This document shows positions 1 to 8,149 of a stretch of 64,000 nucleotides of DNA, piece after piece (positions within the stretch are counted from its first letter, which is position 1; every line of letters begins with the position of its first letter). The stretch lies in assembly GCF_029946505.1 (NCBI RefSeq), contig NZ_JARZHG010000004.1:372001-436000 (forward strand). The letters run 5' to 3'. The notes beneath the pieces are model-generated. The model did no database searches. It saw only the letters and a list, made by a program, of their open reading frames with translations, and was not told where the DNA came from. Origin of the DNA: Polyangium sp. y55x31. GTDB lineage: Bacteria > Myxococcota_A > Polyangia > Polyangiales > Polyangiaceae. Made by a program: the position numbers and the translations under genes.

Positions 1-468
1 CTTCGTCGCGCGGCAGCCGCGGAGCAGCTCCGAGTGGAACGCGATGCCCACCTCCGGGATCCGCGTCGTCGCCAGATGACACGCGTCGACGAGGTTCGTC
101 CGCGCGTCGGTGCGCACGTCGGCGAGCGGCTTCTGCGCGCCCGTGAGGATCACCGGACGATCGAGCCCGGGCAGCAGGAATGCGAGCGCGCTCGCGGTGT
201 AGGCCATCGTGTCGGTGCCGTGCACGATGACAAAACCGTCGTACCGATCGAGCGAGGCGTGGACGGTCTCGGCGAGCTCGACCCAGTGGTGTGGCTGGAA
301 GTCGGCCGAGTCGAGGTTGTAGAGGATCTTCGTCTCGATCTCGGCGAGCTTGCGAAGGACGGGCAGCTCCGCGACGAGGTCGCGCGTGTACACGTCGGGT
401 TCGAGCGGCGTCGGATCGCCGCCGCGCATCATGAGCGTCCCCCCCGTGTGGATCAGCAAGAGCCGCAC
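1..468 (-). CDS. L-asparaginase, type I (N-terminal 156 residues; runs off the left edge)
   Basis: Asparaginase hydrolyses L-asparagine to aspartate and ammonia. The visible N-terminus reads VRLLLIHTGGTLMM, with the TGGT motif that carries the family's first nucleophilic threonine (here Thr11). The second signature, YDGFVIVHGTDTMAYTASAL, carries the HGTDT motif that binds and activates substrate, and a TGAQ..L.D.RTD segment follows, as in cytosolic type I enzymes. No signal peptide is present, so a cytoplasmic location is expected. The start is a GTG directly before RLLLIHTGGT; the later Met pair (residues 13-14) would cut away the catalytic TGGT. The gene follows the AgmX/PglI-tail gene by 33 bp on the same strand and could be co-transcribed with it. 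The remaining half of the protein lies outside the window. Confidence 0.9.
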   Translation of the reverse strand, partial: MRLLLIHTGGTLMMRGGDPTPLEPDVYTRDLVAELPVLRKLAEIETKILYNLDSADFQPHHWVELAETVHASLDRYDGFVIVHGTDTMAYTASALAFLLPGLDRPVILTGAQKPLADVRTDARTNLVDACHLATTRIPEVGIAFHSELLRGCRATK

Positions 469-501
469 GGGCGCGAGACTAGCAAACGTTCGGCGTTTGG
501 C

Positions 502-1752
502 TCATCCGCCCGGCGCGAACATGAGGGGATAGACCACCGTCACGATCCCGCCGTCGGGCCTCGGAAAGCTCAGGCCTTCGAACGCATGCACGATGCATGA
601 CACGACGCCGCCGTCGGGCATGTCCGAGCCGCCGTTTCCGACGTTCGACACCGCGCCGTCGGCGCCGATGACGAACCGCACGGCGACGCGCCCTTGCAGG
701 TTCGGGTTCCTTCGCAGGCCGTTCTCGTAACAGAGCCGGAAGCGCCCGAAGTTCTGCCGGATGATCCGCCGCACGACCTCCGGCGGCAGCCGACCGCTCA
801 GCGCCATGGCGCCCGGGCGCGGCTGCGTTTGTGTGCGTCCTTTGGGCGGATCTTCGGGGGGGATGTTCGGGGCCGCCGTCGGGGCCGGCTGCGGGGGACG
901 CTCGTAGAGGAGCCCGATCAAGCCGGCCTCGCGTGCGTCCTCGGGCTCACCGGCGCGCGCGCGTGCGAACTCTTCCGCGCTCCAGCGCTCGCCCGCCGCC
1001 TGGAGCGAGCGCATCCACGCGGCTTCGAGATCCATCTCCGCGCGGTTGCGCTTTTGCCGCCGTCGCGCCCTGTATTCGAGGCCCGCGATCTCGTCGGCGT
1101 AGATCCCCTCCATCTCCCGCTCGCTGCTGCGGTTCAGCATCTGCTGGATGAAGAACTTCTGATCGTCCGTGACGCCGTCGAAGTCGTCGTCGTCGATCGG
1201 CCGGAACCGCGACGCCACGGCCGCGAAGAAGAGCAGATGGATCAGCACCGACGCGAGATGCGAGAGCCCCGTGCGACGCTCGAGCACGGGCTGCTTCGGC
1301 GCGCGGGGAGCGCCGTCGCTGCCGGTGATCTCGATCGTGAAAGGCCCCATGCGCACGGCGATCGTCCTGCCATACCCGAGCGGAATTTCGGCCGCGTCGC
1401 GGTACACGCGCGAGCTCTCCGCGAGCCCACGCGTGACGGCGCGCGCGGGGGTCATGGGTTTGCCCTCGCCGTCGAACACGACACGCGCGCCCTTCGGCAC
1501 GACGGCGCGCACGTCGCCGTCCCAGCGCGCGAGCAGCACGGGCACGCGCGAAGCGCCCGTGATCTCCGCGGGCAACACGACGTCGCAGCCCTCCTCTTCA
1601 CCGACGAAGAACGGACGCGGCGGCGAGAGCTCCACGGCGGCGAGCACGCAGTCGCTTCCCCACCGCACGACGACGTCGACGGCGCGCGCCGCGGCCGCGC
1701 TCACCCTTGCATCCAGAACCGGCGGATCGGAGGCCACGGACACACCGACCAC
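502..1752 (-). CDS. AgmX/PglI C-terminal domain membrane protein (paralog A)
   Basis: 416 residues. The N-terminal part (about 40-130) looks like a degenerate FHA-type beta-sandwich (FFVGEEEGCDVVLPAE). One membrane segment follows (LASVLIHLLFFAAVA, about 185-200). A charged region rich in Arg/Glu and a Pro-rich linker lead to the C-terminal AgmX/PglI domain (about 320-416; RRIIRQNFGRFRLCYENGL, GRVAVRFVIGADG), which resembles the TonB C-terminal fold and is typical of myxobacteria. Established: AgmX and PglI were named from Myxococcus gliding-motility genes, but most family members have no known role. The GTG start is supported by GGGAGGG placed 4 nt upstream. The region just upstream holds the 42-bp repeat array. 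It is a clear paralog of the protein at 2178-3803. Confidence 0.85.
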   Translation of the reverse strand: MVGVSVASDPPVLDARVSAAAARAVDVVVRWGSDCVLAAVELSPPRPFFVGEEEGCDVVLPAEITGASRVPVLLARWDGDVRAVVPKGARVVFDGEGKPMTPARAVTRGLAESSRVYRDAAEIPLGYGRTIAVRMGPFTIEITGSDGAPRAPKQPVLERRTGLSHLASVLIHLLFFAAVASRFRPIDDDDFDGVTDDQKFFIQQMLNRSSEREMEGIYADEIAGLEYRARRRQKRNRAEMDLEAAWMRSLQAAGERWSAEEFARARAGEPEDAREAGLIGLLYERPPQPAPTAAPNIPPEDPPKGRTQTQPRPGAMALSGRLPPEVVRRIIRQNFGRFRLCYENGLRRNPNLQGRVAVRFVIGADGAVSNVGNGGSDMPDGGVVSCIVHAFEGLSFPRPDGGIVTVVYPLMFAPGG

Positions 1753-1822
1753 GTCACCCTCCCGATCGTTCCAGCCGATCCTCCACGAGGCTACATGAGG
1801 CCCGGCATCGCGGAAAGCGGAT

Positions 1823-2095
1823 CACACACGTGTCACGCGCCCCGCCTGCTCGACGACGGTGACCTACACACGTGTCACGCGCCCCGCCTGCTCAGCGCCG
1901 CCGACCTACACGCGTGCCACTCGTCCCGCCTGCTCAGCGCCGCCGACCTACACACGTGTCACTCGCCTCGGCTGCTCGGCGACGAGCGACCTACATACGT
2001 GTCACTCGCCCCGCCTGCTCAACGCAGGCGACCTACACACGTGTCACGCGCCCCGCCTGCTCAGCGACGGCGACGTACACGCGTGTCACCTCCAA
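1823..2095. repeat. Seven-unit direct repeat, 42-bp period, each unit with a CACGTG/CACGCGTG-type palindrome
   Basis: The core GACCTACACACGTGTCAC followed by CGCCCCGCCTGCTCAGCG recurs seven times. The CGTG(T/C)CAC element starts at 1829, 1871, 1913, 1955, 1998, 2040 and 2082, so the spacing is 42 bp except one step of 43. Units 1, 2, 4 and 6 carry the perfect 8-bp palindrome ACACGTGT. Units 3 and 7 have a CACGCGTG variant and unit 5 has TACGTG. The array lies between the terminator of the upstream gene (2105-2142) and the GTG of the 502-1752 gene, ending 77 bp before that start. Units are contiguous with no unique spacers. No protein gene is supported here. Confidence 0.9.
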
Positions 2096-2104
2096 AACGA
2101 GAAC

Positions 2105-2142
2105 GCCGAGGCCACCTGACACGAAGGTCAGATGGCCCCGGC
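2105..2142 (-). terminator. Stem-loop terminator after the 2178-3803 gene
   Basis: Arms 2105-2120 and 2127-2142 pair over 16 positions around a 6-nt loop. Read as minus-strand RNA, the two non-Watson-Crick positions become G-U pairs, whereas plus-strand RNA would have A-C mismatches, which points to minus-strand function. The 35-bp distance after the stop codon and the downstream TTCTCGTTTTGG run fit an intrinsic terminator with a weak U-tract. Confidence 0.7.
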
Positions 2143-2177
2143 GCTCGATTTACCGCAGTTGGTTGGGGATCCGAGGA

Positions 2178-3803
2178 TCAGCTCCCGGGCTGGAACATGA
2201 TCGGGTACGTCACGGTGACGATGCCGTCCTCCGGCGCCGGGAAGCTCATCCCGTAGAACGAGCGGACCACGCAGGAGACCGTGTTCTGGTCGGGCAAATC
2301 CGACCCGCCGTTCGACACCTGCGAGACGCTGCCGTCGCGACCGATCACGAACCGCACGGCCACGCGGCCCTGGAGGTTCGGGTTCTGCCGCAGGCCCTGC
2401 TCGTAGCAGAACCGGAAGCGACCGAAGTTCTGCCGCACGGTCCGCTGGATGATCTCGGCCGGGAGACGCCCCGTGGTCGTGATGCCCTGCGGACGCATGA
2501 CGGGCGCGCTCGTCTTGTGGTCCTTCGGCTTCAGGTTGCGGTTGAAGCCGCCCATGCCGCCGAGGTTCGAGCCGATCGTGTTGATGCGATCGATCCCGAT
2601 GCCCTCACCCTTGCCACCACCACCCTCCTCGTGCCCCGACAGACCAAGCCCGCCCGAACCCGCGGCCTCGCCGATCGACGGGCCCCACATGTTGCCGAGC
2701 GCGCTGCGCTCGTCGCTGCCGAACGTGGTGTCGCCGCCCCACTTCGCCGTGATCGCGTTCGGGTCGCCGCCGTTCATCGTGTTCAGCATCCCGATCATGC
2801 CGAAGGTACGCGCCTCGTCGATGGCGGCCTGCCGCGCGATCTGCGGGTCCGTGTTGTTCTTGTCCCCGGCGAGCGCGAAGCGACCCTCGCTCTTGCGGCT
2901 CGTCGTGCTGCCCATCTTGCCCTCGCTGTCCTGCGCACGCGCGCCGGAGCTGCCGCCAGGGGACTTCTCGTTGTTCTCGGCGAGCTCGGGCGTCTCCTTC
3001 TTGTCCTCCTCGCGCTCCGCGCTCACGTCGAGCGCGTGCTGAATGAAGTACTTGTCCTCGTCCGAGACCGCGTCCTCGTCCGTCGCGCCGAGGGGCGGAA
3101 GGAAAAACGCAGCCGCCGCGAGCAAACCCGCGTGCACCGCGAGCGAGACGCCGTGCCAGGACAGACCCTTGCCCTGCATCGCCACAGCACCGCCCTTGAC
3201 CTTGCGGCCCGCCTTCACGCTCGCGACCTGAATCGAAAGGCCGCCAATCTCCACCTTCACCCGCGCGCCGAGCGAGAGCGCAACCTCGACGCTGCCCGCG
3301 AGCGCCGCGCACGGCATCGCGTTCGTCGCGTCGACCGGAGCACGCCGGCCCTCGGTCTCGATCGAGGCCTTCGCCGTCGCGGGCACCACGACGCGCGCCT
3401 TGCCATCCGCGCCCACGAGCACGACCGGCAGATGCGAAGCGCCGAGCGTGGCCGCGGGGATCACGAAGTCCGCGTTCTCCTCGCCGACGTGGAACGGACG
3501 AACCGGCGAGAGGTGCGCGACGTGCAGGATCGAGTCGCCCCAGAGGATCATGATCTCGACCGCCTCGTCCGCGCGCTCGCACTCCTCGGCCGGCACCTCG
3601 GGGCCGCTCTTGACGAGCGCGTACGTGTACGAACCCTCGGGCGCGTCGGCGGCCACGATCTCGGGCTCGCTCGCCTTGTCGGCGAAGAGGGCGCGGGGAT
3701 CGAAGGGGCGCGCCTGGGTCGCGCCGAAAAGATCCACGGGCGCCTTGGCGACGAACGGGTTGTTCGAGTCGAGTGCCGGCTTCTTCTCGTTGCGATGATC
3801 CAT
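2178..3803 (-). CDS. AgmX/PglI C-terminal domain membrane protein (paralog B)
   Basis: 541 residues. The order matches paralog A: a degenerate FHA-like N-terminal domain (FHVGEENADFVIPAAT), one membrane helix (about 225-245, GVSLAVHAGLLAAAAFF), a segment shared with paralog A (DED..SDEDKYFIQHALDVSAERE), a long Gly/Ser-rich linker, and the AgmX/PglI domain at the end (TVRQNFGRFRFCYEQGLRQNPN, GRVAVRFVIGRDG). The C-terminal 95 residues are nearly identical to A, so a duplication is likely. The ATG at MDHRNEKK is chosen because AGGAGAGG stands 6-7 nt upstream; an in-frame start 14 codons earlier lacks such a site. The topology suggests an inner-membrane protein with a periplasmic TonB-like tail. 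The actual role is not known. Confidence 0.85.
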   Translation of the reverse strand: MDHRNEKKPALDSNNPFVAKAPVDLFGATQARPFDPRALFADKASEPEIVAADAPEGSYTYALVKSGPEVPAEECERADEAVEIMILWGDSILHVAHLSPVRPFHVGEENADFVIPAATLGASHLPVVLVGADGKARVVVPATAKASIETEGRRAPVDATNAMPCAALAGSVEVALSLGARVKVEIGGLSIQVASVKAGRKVKGGAVAMQGKGLSWHGVSLAVHAGLLAAAAFFLPPLGATDEDAVSDEDKYFIQHALDVSAEREEDKKETPELAENNEKSPGGSSGARAQDSEGKMGSTTSRKSEGRFALAGDKNNTDPQIARQAAIDEARTFGMIGMLNTMNGGDPNAITAKWGGDTTFGSDERSALGNMWGPSIGEAAGSGGLGLSGHEEGGGGKGEGIGIDRINTIGSNLGGMGGFNRNLKPKDHKTSAPVMRPQGITTTGRLPAEIIQRTVRQNFGRFRFCYEQGLRQNPNLQGRVAVRFVIGRDGSVSQVSNGGSDLPDQNTVSCVVRSFYGMSFPAPEDGIVTVTYPIMFQPGS

Positions 3804-3996
3804 GACAAACCTCTCCTGATTTCCTCCGCGCTCGGCGGGGATCACTCTTGCCGTGTTCTTCTGTGAAGCTCTGCTACGCGGGCGACTCGTCGGGCGCCCT
3901 CTCCAGGGCGTCCGCGCGTCTCATCCGGCGTTCAGCATCGCGTCCACGTACCTAACGACAGCGAGATCCGGGCGCGGTTCCAGAAAAGCGACATGG

Positions 3997-4012
3997 CCCC
4001 GAAACATCGGGG
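3997..4012 (-). terminator. Possible terminator of the cstA-like gene
   Basis: CCCCGA and TCGGGG form a perfect 6-bp stem with an AACA loop, 30 bp beyond the stop codon of the minus-strand transporter gene. The minus-strand continuation contains CTTTTCTGG, a weak U-tract. The rest of the gap between 3804 and 4042 shows nothing I can assign. Confidence 0.45.
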
Positions 4013-4042
4013 ATCGCAGGGGAATCGGGGGGGTTGGGGGGC

Positions 4043-5782
4043 TCAGCCGGCGCGCGTCTCGGCCGGCGCGGGCGTCCGGCCGAGGAGCGCCCGGGACGAC
4101 TCGACGAGCAGCGCGATCGCGAGGCCGACGAGCAGGACGCCGACCACGCCGTTCATCGTCGCGGTGTTGAAGGAGAAGCCGCCCTCGCGGATGGCGCCGA
4201 AGGCGTGGCGGATCTGCGCGATGAGCGCCCAGAGGGTCACGGTCATGACGAAGACCATGGGCACGGCCGTGTACCAGACGCGGCGCTTCTCGCGGTGGAG
4301 CCACACGGTGACGGCGAGGAGCGTGAGCGCGGCGAGGAGCTGGTTGCTCGTGCCGAAGAGGGTCCAGAAATCGAGGTACGCGGGCCGCACGCCGGGCGCG
4401 GGCGGGCGCGCGGTGGCGACGAAGTACGCGGGCGGGACCAAGGTGAGCGCCGTGGCGATCGCGCCCGCCTTGCGCTTCTTGCTCCAGCCGAAGAGCTCCT
4501 CGAGGACGTAACGGCCGAGGCGCGTGGAGACGTCGAGCGTGTCGAAGACGAAGGTGGAGAAGGCCATCGCGCCGAACGTGGCGGCGAAGAGGAAGTGCTC
4601 CTTGCCGAGGATCACGGTCATGAAGCGGCCGACGCCGTCGCCGTAGATCTTGCCGGGGCCGGGGAGCTTTCCTTCGGGCGCGAGGGTGATGACCGTCGTC
4701 AGCGCGATGATGGCGACGAAGGCTTCGAGCAGCATCGCGCCGTAGCCCACGGGGTGCGTGTGCGACTCCTTGGCGATCTGCTTCGAGGTCGTGCCCGAGC
4801 AGACGAGGCCGTGAAAGCCCGAGCAGGCGCCACACGCGATCGTGACGAAGAGGAACGGGAAGAGCCCGCCGAAGGGGCCGCCGGCGTCGAAGGTCTTGAA
4901 GGCCGGCATGCGGATGTCGAACTCGCCCGGATAACGCAGGCCGCCGAAGAAGAGGCCGATCGTGCCGACGGCGAGCGCGAGGTAGAGGACGAATCCGCCG
5001 AGGTAGCCGCGCGGCTGGAGGAGCAGCCACACGGGCAGGAGCGAGGCGATGAAGCAGTAGACGAGGATGCCGAGGCCCCACGCGCGTTGCGGGTTCTCGA
5101 AGGGGAGCACGAACGAGGTGGAGATCTTGGTGCCGAGCCAGACGACGCCGAGCGTCGCGGGCACGAAGATGATCGTCGTGAGCCAAAGCGGGGGCTTAAA
5201 GCGCCGGTCGATGAGGCCCATCAGGATCGAGAGGCCGAGGTACATCGTGCTCGCCGCCGCGACGGCGCCGCCCGGGTTGAAGCTGTACTTGCCGCCCTCG
5301 AACTCCTCGGTCTTGCCGACGAACGTGCTCGCCGTGATGTCGGCGAAGGCCACGATCACGTAGATGAGCGCGAGCCAGATGAACGTGAGGATGAGCAGCC
5401 ACGCGCGGCGGCCGAGCTGCCGCCGGACGATCTCGGCCACGCTCTCGCCCTCGTGGCGCACGCTCGCCACGAGCGCGGAGAAGTCGTGCACGGCGCCGAT
5501 GAAGATCACGCCGAAGCCGATCCAGAGCACACACGGCACCCAGCCGAACATCTGCGCCGCGAGGATCGGGCCCGCGATGGGGCCGGCCGCGGCGATGGCG
5601 CTGAAGTGCTGGCCGAGCAGGTAGAAGGGCTTCGTCGGCACGAAGTCCTCGCCGTCCGCGCGCCGCACCGCGGGCGTCTCGGCGCTGTCGTCGAGCGCGT
5701 AGTTCCTCGCGATGAGGCGGCCGTAGGAGAAGTAGCCGACGGTGAGGACGACGATGACGCCGAGCGCGAGCAGGGGCAGCAC
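4043..5782 (-). CDS. cstA: CstA-family carbon starvation/peptide transporter
   Basis: 579 residues, close to the short form of CstA-family proteins. The family takes up peptides or pyruvate, driven by an ion gradient, in starved cells. The N-terminus holds the signature region (LGQHFSAIAAAGPIAGPILAAQMFGW, in two adjoining pieces: GQHFSAIAAAGPIAGP and ILAAQMFGWVP) followed by VLWIGFGVIFIGAVHDF. About 15 hydrophobic segments can be seen through the length, with HEGESVAEIVRRQLGRRAW in an early cytoplasmic loop. The GTG start immediately precedes the first membrane segment (MLPLLALGVIVVLTVGYF). It stands alone with gaps on both sides. The exact substrate cannot be read from the sequence. Confidence 0.88.
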   Translation of the reverse strand: MLPLLALGVIVVLTVGYFSYGRLIARNYALDDSAETPAVRRADGEDFVPTKPFYLLGQHFSAIAAAGPIAGPILAAQMFGWVPCVLWIGFGVIFIGAVHDFSALVASVRHEGESVAEIVRRQLGRRAWLLILTFIWLALIYVIVAFADITASTFVGKTEEFEGGKYSFNPGGAVAAASTMYLGLSILMGLIDRRFKPPLWLTTIIFVPATLGVVWLGTKISTSFVLPFENPQRAWGLGILVYCFIASLLPVWLLLQPRGYLGGFVLYLALAVGTIGLFFGGLRYPGEFDIRMPAFKTFDAGGPFGGLFPFLFVTIACGACSGFHGLVCSGTTSKQIAKESHTHPVGYGAMLLEAFVAIIALTTVITLAPEGKLPGPGKIYGDGVGRFMTVILGKEHFLFAATFGAMAFSTFVFDTLDVSTRLGRYVLEELFGWSKKRKAGAIATALTLVPPAYFVATARPPAPGVRPAYLDFWTLFGTSNQLLAALTLLAVTVWLHREKRRVWYTAVPMVFVMTVTLWALIAQIRHAFGAIREGGFSFNTATMNGVVGVLLVGLAIALLVESSRALLGRTPAPAETRAG

Positions 5783-5821
5783 GCGGCGAGTATAAGGCCA
5801 CGCCGCGTTCGTCGAAGCGCG

Positions 5822-7738
5822 TTACGCGCCCCGCGCGAGGCTCCCGAGCGCTCGCTCCGCGGCGCGCCTGCGCGTGTCGGCCTCGTCCCGGAGCCTGCGC
5901 ATCTCCGCCTCCATCGGGCCGATGCGCTGCTGCATGGCGTCGAGCTCGCTCACGTACCGCGCGCGCAGCGCCCCCTCCGGGCCCGCGTCGCGCAGCACGG
6001 CGAGCTGCTCGGCGATCTTTCCGTGCCGGGTGTAGATCTCGACGAGCTCCCGATCGAGCCGCATCCGCTCGGCCTCGAGCTCCGTCGCTTCCTCGACGTT
6101 CCGGGAAAGCTCGGAGAGCACGTCGAGTTCGTTTGCATCGACGCGCCCGGAGGCGCGCCAGGACTCGATGTGCCCGGGCTCGATCGACTCGTAGGCGAGG
6201 CGCGTCGACTCGGTCCACGCCTCGCGCACCACGATCGTCGCCTCGCCGCGCGGCGGGACCTCGACGCGGAAGCGCATGACGCGCGGCGTCTCGGAGATGG
6301 GCGCGAGGCCCTCGCCCGTGAGCGTGCGGCCGTCCTTGCGCGAGATCTCGAGCACGACGTCGACGACGGTCGGATGATCGTTGCGCACGGCGTAGGTGTG
6401 GCGCTCCTCGACGCGGCGCTGCTCGATGAGGCCGCCCGCCTCGAAGACGAGGCCCGCGAAGGACGTGTCCTTGCGGCTCGTGCGATGGCAACGAACGCCG
6501 GGGTCCTTCGTGAACGAGACGCGCACGAGCGCGCCGCGCGTCGCGGCCCCGATCGCGGATTCGCCGACGTAGCGGCCTTCGTCGTAGACGGCGCATCGGC
6601 CCTCGTCGAGGCGCGCGCCGGTGTCGTTGTCGAAGCAGAGGACGAGGTCGGGGCTCGGTCCCGCGCCCTCGCGGAAGATGCGCTCCTTGCGCACGCGGAC
6701 GCTCGCCGCGAGGACGGGGACCATCGCGGCGCCACGGCGCGGGATGGAGACGGGTCCCTCGGCGACCCACTCCCTCGGCTCGACGGCGGCCGCGGCCGCG
6801 AGCTCGGCGGCGGCCTGCTCGGTGTCCATCGTGTCGGCTTCGTCGATACGCTCGGCCGGGCGTCCCGCGAGCGCGACGAGCGTGCCGAGCGGCGCCGCGG
6901 CGCGGATCGTGGCCGGCTGGCCGTGCGCCCTGCGCGTGCGTTCGAGCTTCGTCGCGTTCTCGGTCTCGTCGTCGGTGCGCCGATCGCCGCGCCCGTACGA
7001 GTCGCTCGACGCCGCGGCAGCTTGCGCGGACGAGAGCACGAGCTCCACGTCTTCGAGGTCCTCATCGAGCGGGTTCTGCACGAGCGCGAACGCGAAGAGC
7101 CGCGCCTCCGCGCCCGCGAGCGCGAGCCGGTACGAGAGCTGGAACGGCGCCGCGGGCACGACGTAGAGCACGCGCACGTCCTCCACGGGGCCCGCGAGGC
7201 CCACGCGCACCGCGCGGCCGTCTCCACCTGCCGAGGTGCGCCCGCGGTTCACGAGCACGTCGAGGCTGCCTTGCAGCGCGGGATCGGCGAGCTCGATCTT
7301 TCGCACCGACGCCATGTCGACGACCTCGATCTGCCCGGCGCCCGTGCGCAGGAGCAGCCACCTGCGTGGCCCTTGCCCGCCCGTCGATTCCTCGAAGCCG
7401 AGCACCTCGCCTTCGATCGGCCCGTCGCTGCCGAAGGCCCGCACGCGCCGACCCCGCGCCGCGTGCACGATGCCGCGCAGCGTCGTCCCCGGCTCGAAGC
7501 GCAGCTTTCGTTCGGCGAGCGCGGCGTCCGGGTCTTCGGGCGCGTCGAAGGCGAGCGCCGTCGTTCGACCCTCGCCGCGCTCGACCCAGACGACGAGGGA
7601 TCGGAGCACCTCGCCGAGCTCGGCGCGGCCGAAGGGGAGTTCGAAGCTACCGTCTGCGCTGCCGCGTCGCTCGACGTGGGCGAGGCCTTCCTTGGAGAGG
7701 ACCACGCGCCGGATGCGGGGCCCGAGGTTTCGTCCCAT
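5822..7738 (-). CDS. DUF4139-like protein with C-terminal coiled coil
   Basis: 638 residues, no signal peptide or membrane segment with the chosen start (MGRNLGPRIRRVVLSKEGLAHVERRG). The N-terminal third resembles the opening of DUF4139-type proteins: a beta-rich opening where a short peptide with EGLAHVERRG leads into strands. The middle contains LSYRLALAGAEARLFAFALVQNPLDEDLEDVELVLSSA, typical of the DUF4139 core, where a wall of beta strands is followed by a statement of secondary modification. The final 130 residues form a charged heptad region (NVEEATELEAERMRLDRELVEIY to MEAEMRRLRDEADTRRRAAERAL), a probable coiled coil. Function is unknown in the family. An upstream extension to 7939 would overlap the opposite-strand lipoprotein gene and is rejected. 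Confidence 0.6.
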   Translation of the reverse strand: MGRNLGPRIRRVVLSKEGLAHVERRGSADGSFELPFGRAELGEVLRSLVVWVERGEGRTTALAFDAPEDPDAALAERKLRFEPGTTLRGIVHAARGRRVRAFGSDGPIEGEVLGFEESTGGQGPRRWLLLRTGAGQIEVVDMASVRKIELADPALQGSLDVLVNRGRTSAGGDGRAVRVGLAGPVEDVRVLYVVPAAPFQLSYRLALAGAEARLFAFALVQNPLDEDLEDVELVLSSAQAAAASSDSYGRGDRRTDDETENATKLERTRRAHGQPATIRAAAPLGTLVALAGRPAERIDEADTMDTEQAAAELAAAAAVEPREWVAEGPVSIPRRGAAMVPVLAASVRVRKERIFREGAGPSPDLVLCFDNDTGARLDEGRCAVYDEGRYVGESAIGAATRGALVRVSFTKDPGVRCHRTSRKDTSFAGLVFEAGGLIEQRRVEERHTYAVRNDHPTVVDVVLEISRKDGRTLTGEGLAPISETPRVMRFRVEVPPRGEATIVVREAWTESTRLAYESIEPGHIESWRASGRVDANELDVLSELSRNVEEATELEAERMRLDRELVEIYTRHGKIAEQLAVLRDAGPEGALRARYVSELDAMQQRIGPMEAEMRRLRDEADTRRRAAERALGSLARGA

Positions 7739-7823
7739 GCGAAGCGAGAGGCTATCGCCGAAGCGCACCCCGAGAAAAGCGCGGGCGCTTGACCTGCCGC
7801 ATCGGCTCGGAAACGATGCGGCC

Positions 7824-7952
7824 ATGCGCCACTTCCTCGTCGCCCTCGTCACGCTCTCGGCCCTCCTCGCAGGCTGCTCGCACCGGCCGCCGCCTCCCGC
7901 GGCCGATCCGGGCTGCGGCTGCGCGGCGCGGCAAAACAATCAGCAGCGGTAG
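7824..7952 (+). CDS. Small lipoprotein, 42 residues
   Basis: A very short protein beginning MRHFLVALVTLSALLAGCSH: charged start, hydrophobic run and the lipobox LLAGC, so Cys18 should be lipidated and the mature peptide would have only 25 residues (Pro-rich, with PGCGCAAR, then Asn/Gln). The intact signal and lipobox over such a short length argue for a real gene. It is divergent from the DUF4139-like gene (85 bp apart). No strong ribosome binding site is seen. A nested inverted repeat begins 4 nt after the stop codon. Function unknown. Confidence 0.6.
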   Translation: MRHFLVALVTLSALLAGCSHRPPPPAADPGCGCAARQNNQQR

Positions 7953-7956
7953 GTGC

Positions 7957-8015
7957 CGTGCCCCATTGCTGAACGCCCGCTGCGTCGCCCATTTCGACGC
8001 AACGAATTGGGCACG
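7957..8015. repeat. Nested inverted repeat after the small lipoprotein gene
   Basis: Outer arms CGTGCCCCATT (7957-7967) and AATTGGGCACG (8005-8015) match at 10 of 11 positions. Inside, TGCGTCG (7981-7987) and CGACGCA (7995-8001) are perfectly complementary around a 7-nt loop. It could act as a terminator for the small gene or as a leader structure for the peptidase gene at 8150; there is no U-tract. Confidence 0.55.
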
Positions 8016-8149
8016 ATAGCGACGGGTATCGATTGCCCGCGGAGAACATTGCGGGCCTCGGCGAGACGATCGGGCCGAAGCACGAATCCAGCGCCCGAGG
8101 ATGGACCTCGCCAAGGCCCCCTGAGCCGGCTACACCTTTCGCAGGAGCC

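Noticed and set aside
1823-2095. CRISPR array
   Set aside because: The units are contiguous and similar over their whole length; there are no unique spacers and no cas genes nearby.
1859-2119. A 14-residue peptide repeat encoded by the 42-bp units
   Set aside because: The period is a multiple of three, but one 43-bp step breaks the frame in the middle of the array, and there is no start with a ribosome site. DNA-level function is more likely.
4034-7792. Very long open frame of about 1250 codons on the plus strand
   Set aside because: It lies antisense to the clear transporter and DUF4139-like genes and has the Arg/Ala/Asp/Glu-heavy composition typical of GC-rich shadow frames.
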